Of a stretch of DNA of 31,867 bases, positions 31,079 to 31,867 are shown one piece after another (position 1 is the stretch's first letter; every line of letters starts with the position of its first letter). Made by a program: the position numbers and the translations under genes. This DNA is from Bordetella parapertussis (lineage in GTDB: Bacteria; Pseudomonadota; Gammaproteobacteria; Burkholderiales; Burkholderiaceae_C), in assembly GCA_945901125.1 (NCBI GenBank), contig CAMDKD010000033.1:1-31867 (forward strand), read 5' to 3'. The notes below the pieces were generated by a model. It was not told the origin of the DNA and did not search any database. It saw only the letters and a program-made list of their open reading frames with translations.

Positions 31079-31867
31079 TTATGATGTGAGATCGGTTGGA
31101 GTAAGTTGTTTGGTATTGAAATTATTGATCACTTTGACAGCTTTCCTGGAAACTTGTTCTTGTTCGATGTGGGCATATCGCATCGTGGTTTGAATGTCGG
31201 CGTGTCCCAGAATCTCCTTAATTTCATAAAGATTTAGTCCGTTCTGGATCAGTCTGGTGGCGTGGGTGTGTCTTAGGGTGTGTGCTGAACACCCTTCAAG
31301 TCCAGCTCTCTTGAATGCTCGCTGGATGACGTGTGTCAATGTCCTTCGTGCATTCCCCTTCTTGCTGGTAAAAATATAGGTGCTGATTCGTTTCTTATAA
31401 CGCTCGGTAAGGCCATTGACCACCCTGTCTGTCATGTATAAAACTGATTCATTTTGAACCTTCGATCTCCAAAGGGCAATTGTCTTTTTCTCAAGGTCGA
31501 TGTTCTCCCACTTCAGGTTGCAGATTTCACTGTGTCTGGCACCGGTGTCCAGTAACAGGATGATCAGGTGGTGAAGGTCAATCATCTGCTGCTTAACGAT
31601 GGCGTTTCGCTGGTTAAACGGAGGCATTCCTTCAACATGCCGGTAGGGGTCGATTTCTACAAGCAGTTTATGCTCTTCAATTTCTGTTAAATACCGTAAA
31701 CGTCCTTTGGATACTTTCAGTCTGGGGATTTCAACCTCTGACGTTTGATACCCTAGTTTCTTGGCGTACTTGATCGTGGCACCGACTGGGTGAAGTTTGT
31801 GTTTAATCGTTGCGTTGGAAAGTCCAATTGAGTGAAGGTGATTTCGGTACTGTTCAATTTCCTCGGT
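31079..31867 (-). CDS. Tyrosine recombinase/integrase (5' partial, runs off the window)
   Basis: The frame is open from the window edge to 31079, about 262 residues, and no start is seen. The N-terminal part visible is the core-binding region (KHKLHPVGATIKYAKKLGYQ, then RLRYLTEIEEHKLL). The catalytic domain has all expected residues: Arg in GARHSEICNLKW, Lys in WRSKVQNESV, His and Arg in AHTLRHTHATRL, His in EILGHADIQTT and the nucleophile Tyr in TMRYAHIE. It is therefore likely active. It lies 95 bases before the primase/helicase gene on the same strand. Base composition is closer to the host than the helicase gene. The attachment site is not visible in the window. Confidence 0.93.
   Translation of the reverse strand, partial: TEEIEQYRNHLHSIGLSNATIKHKLHPVGATIKYAKKLGYQTSEVEIPRLKVSKGRLRYLTEIEEHKLLVEIDPYRHVEGMPPFNQRNAIVKQQMIDLHHLIILLLDTGARHSEICNLKWENIDLEKKTIALWRSKVQNESVLYMTDRVVNGLTERYKKRISTYIFTSKKGNARRTLTHVIQRAFKRAGLEGCSAHTLRHTHATRLIQNGLNLYEIKEILGHADIQTTMRYAHIEQEQVSRKAVKVINNFNTKQLTPTDLTS

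Noticed and set aside
25342..31867. CRISPR array, restriction-modification, abortive-infection or retron genes
   Set aside because: I searched by eye for regular repeats, reverse transcriptase motifs, methyltransferase motifs and nuclease motifs and found none.

Overview
The window looks like a chromosomal segment of a betaproteobacterium, most likely Burkholderiales. The signs are a moderately GC-rich core, a yqgE-ruvX-pyrR-pyrB-pyrC' pyrimidine operon, a soluble NAD-linked molybdenum formate dehydrogenase operon of the Cupriavidus/Rhodobacter fdsGBACD type, and a flavocytochrome c sulfide dehydrogenase pair. No species can be named from the sequence alone. Layout: (1) 1-494, the 3' end of an IS4-family insertion sequence. 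(2) 495-8954, housekeeping: a small signal-peptide protein, hemL, thiD, a 55-residue rubredoxin, a DNA photolyase, then the pyrimidine operon, whose genes overlap or abut and which ends in a dihydroorotase homologue without its metal-binding histidines. (3) 8961-15636, a sulfur/molybdenum block: fccB and fccA-like genes downstream of a ModE-type regulator, and divergently an OprP-type porin with modA, modB and modC. A perfect 11-bp-arm palindrome lies between modE and the porin. (4) 15659-25261, a second secreted small protein, then the minus-strand operon OFA transporter-fdsG-fdsB-fdsA-fdhD-fdsD and a divergent one-component regulator that joins a ModE-like helix-turn-helix to a periplasmic-binding-protein-like domain. 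(5) 25267-25341, tRNA-Arg(CCU). (6) About 25500 to the window end, an AT-rich accessory region: a lipoprotein, a small beta-barrel with a clear terminator, two tiny overlapping genes, about 420 bases of repeats and hairpins, a 1012-residue primase/helicase-like protein, and a tyrosine recombinase that runs off the right edge. How the genes work together: blocks 3 and 4 form a coherent molybdenum economy. The porin and ModABC would bring in molybdate, ModE would adjust uptake, and FdhD with FdsGBA would use the cofactor to oxidise formate and make NADH; the OFA protein probably brings in formate or oxalate. The sulfide dehydrogenase pair would add electrons from reduced sulfur, so a mixotrophic lifestyle is a reasonable inference. 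The most unusual part is the right-hand element. Its primase-like N-terminus, zinc finger and SF2 helicase, together with a structured non-coding region and an integrase, suggest an integrated replicon or phage satellite. I recognise no restriction system, toxin, phage structural gene or CRISPR array in it.
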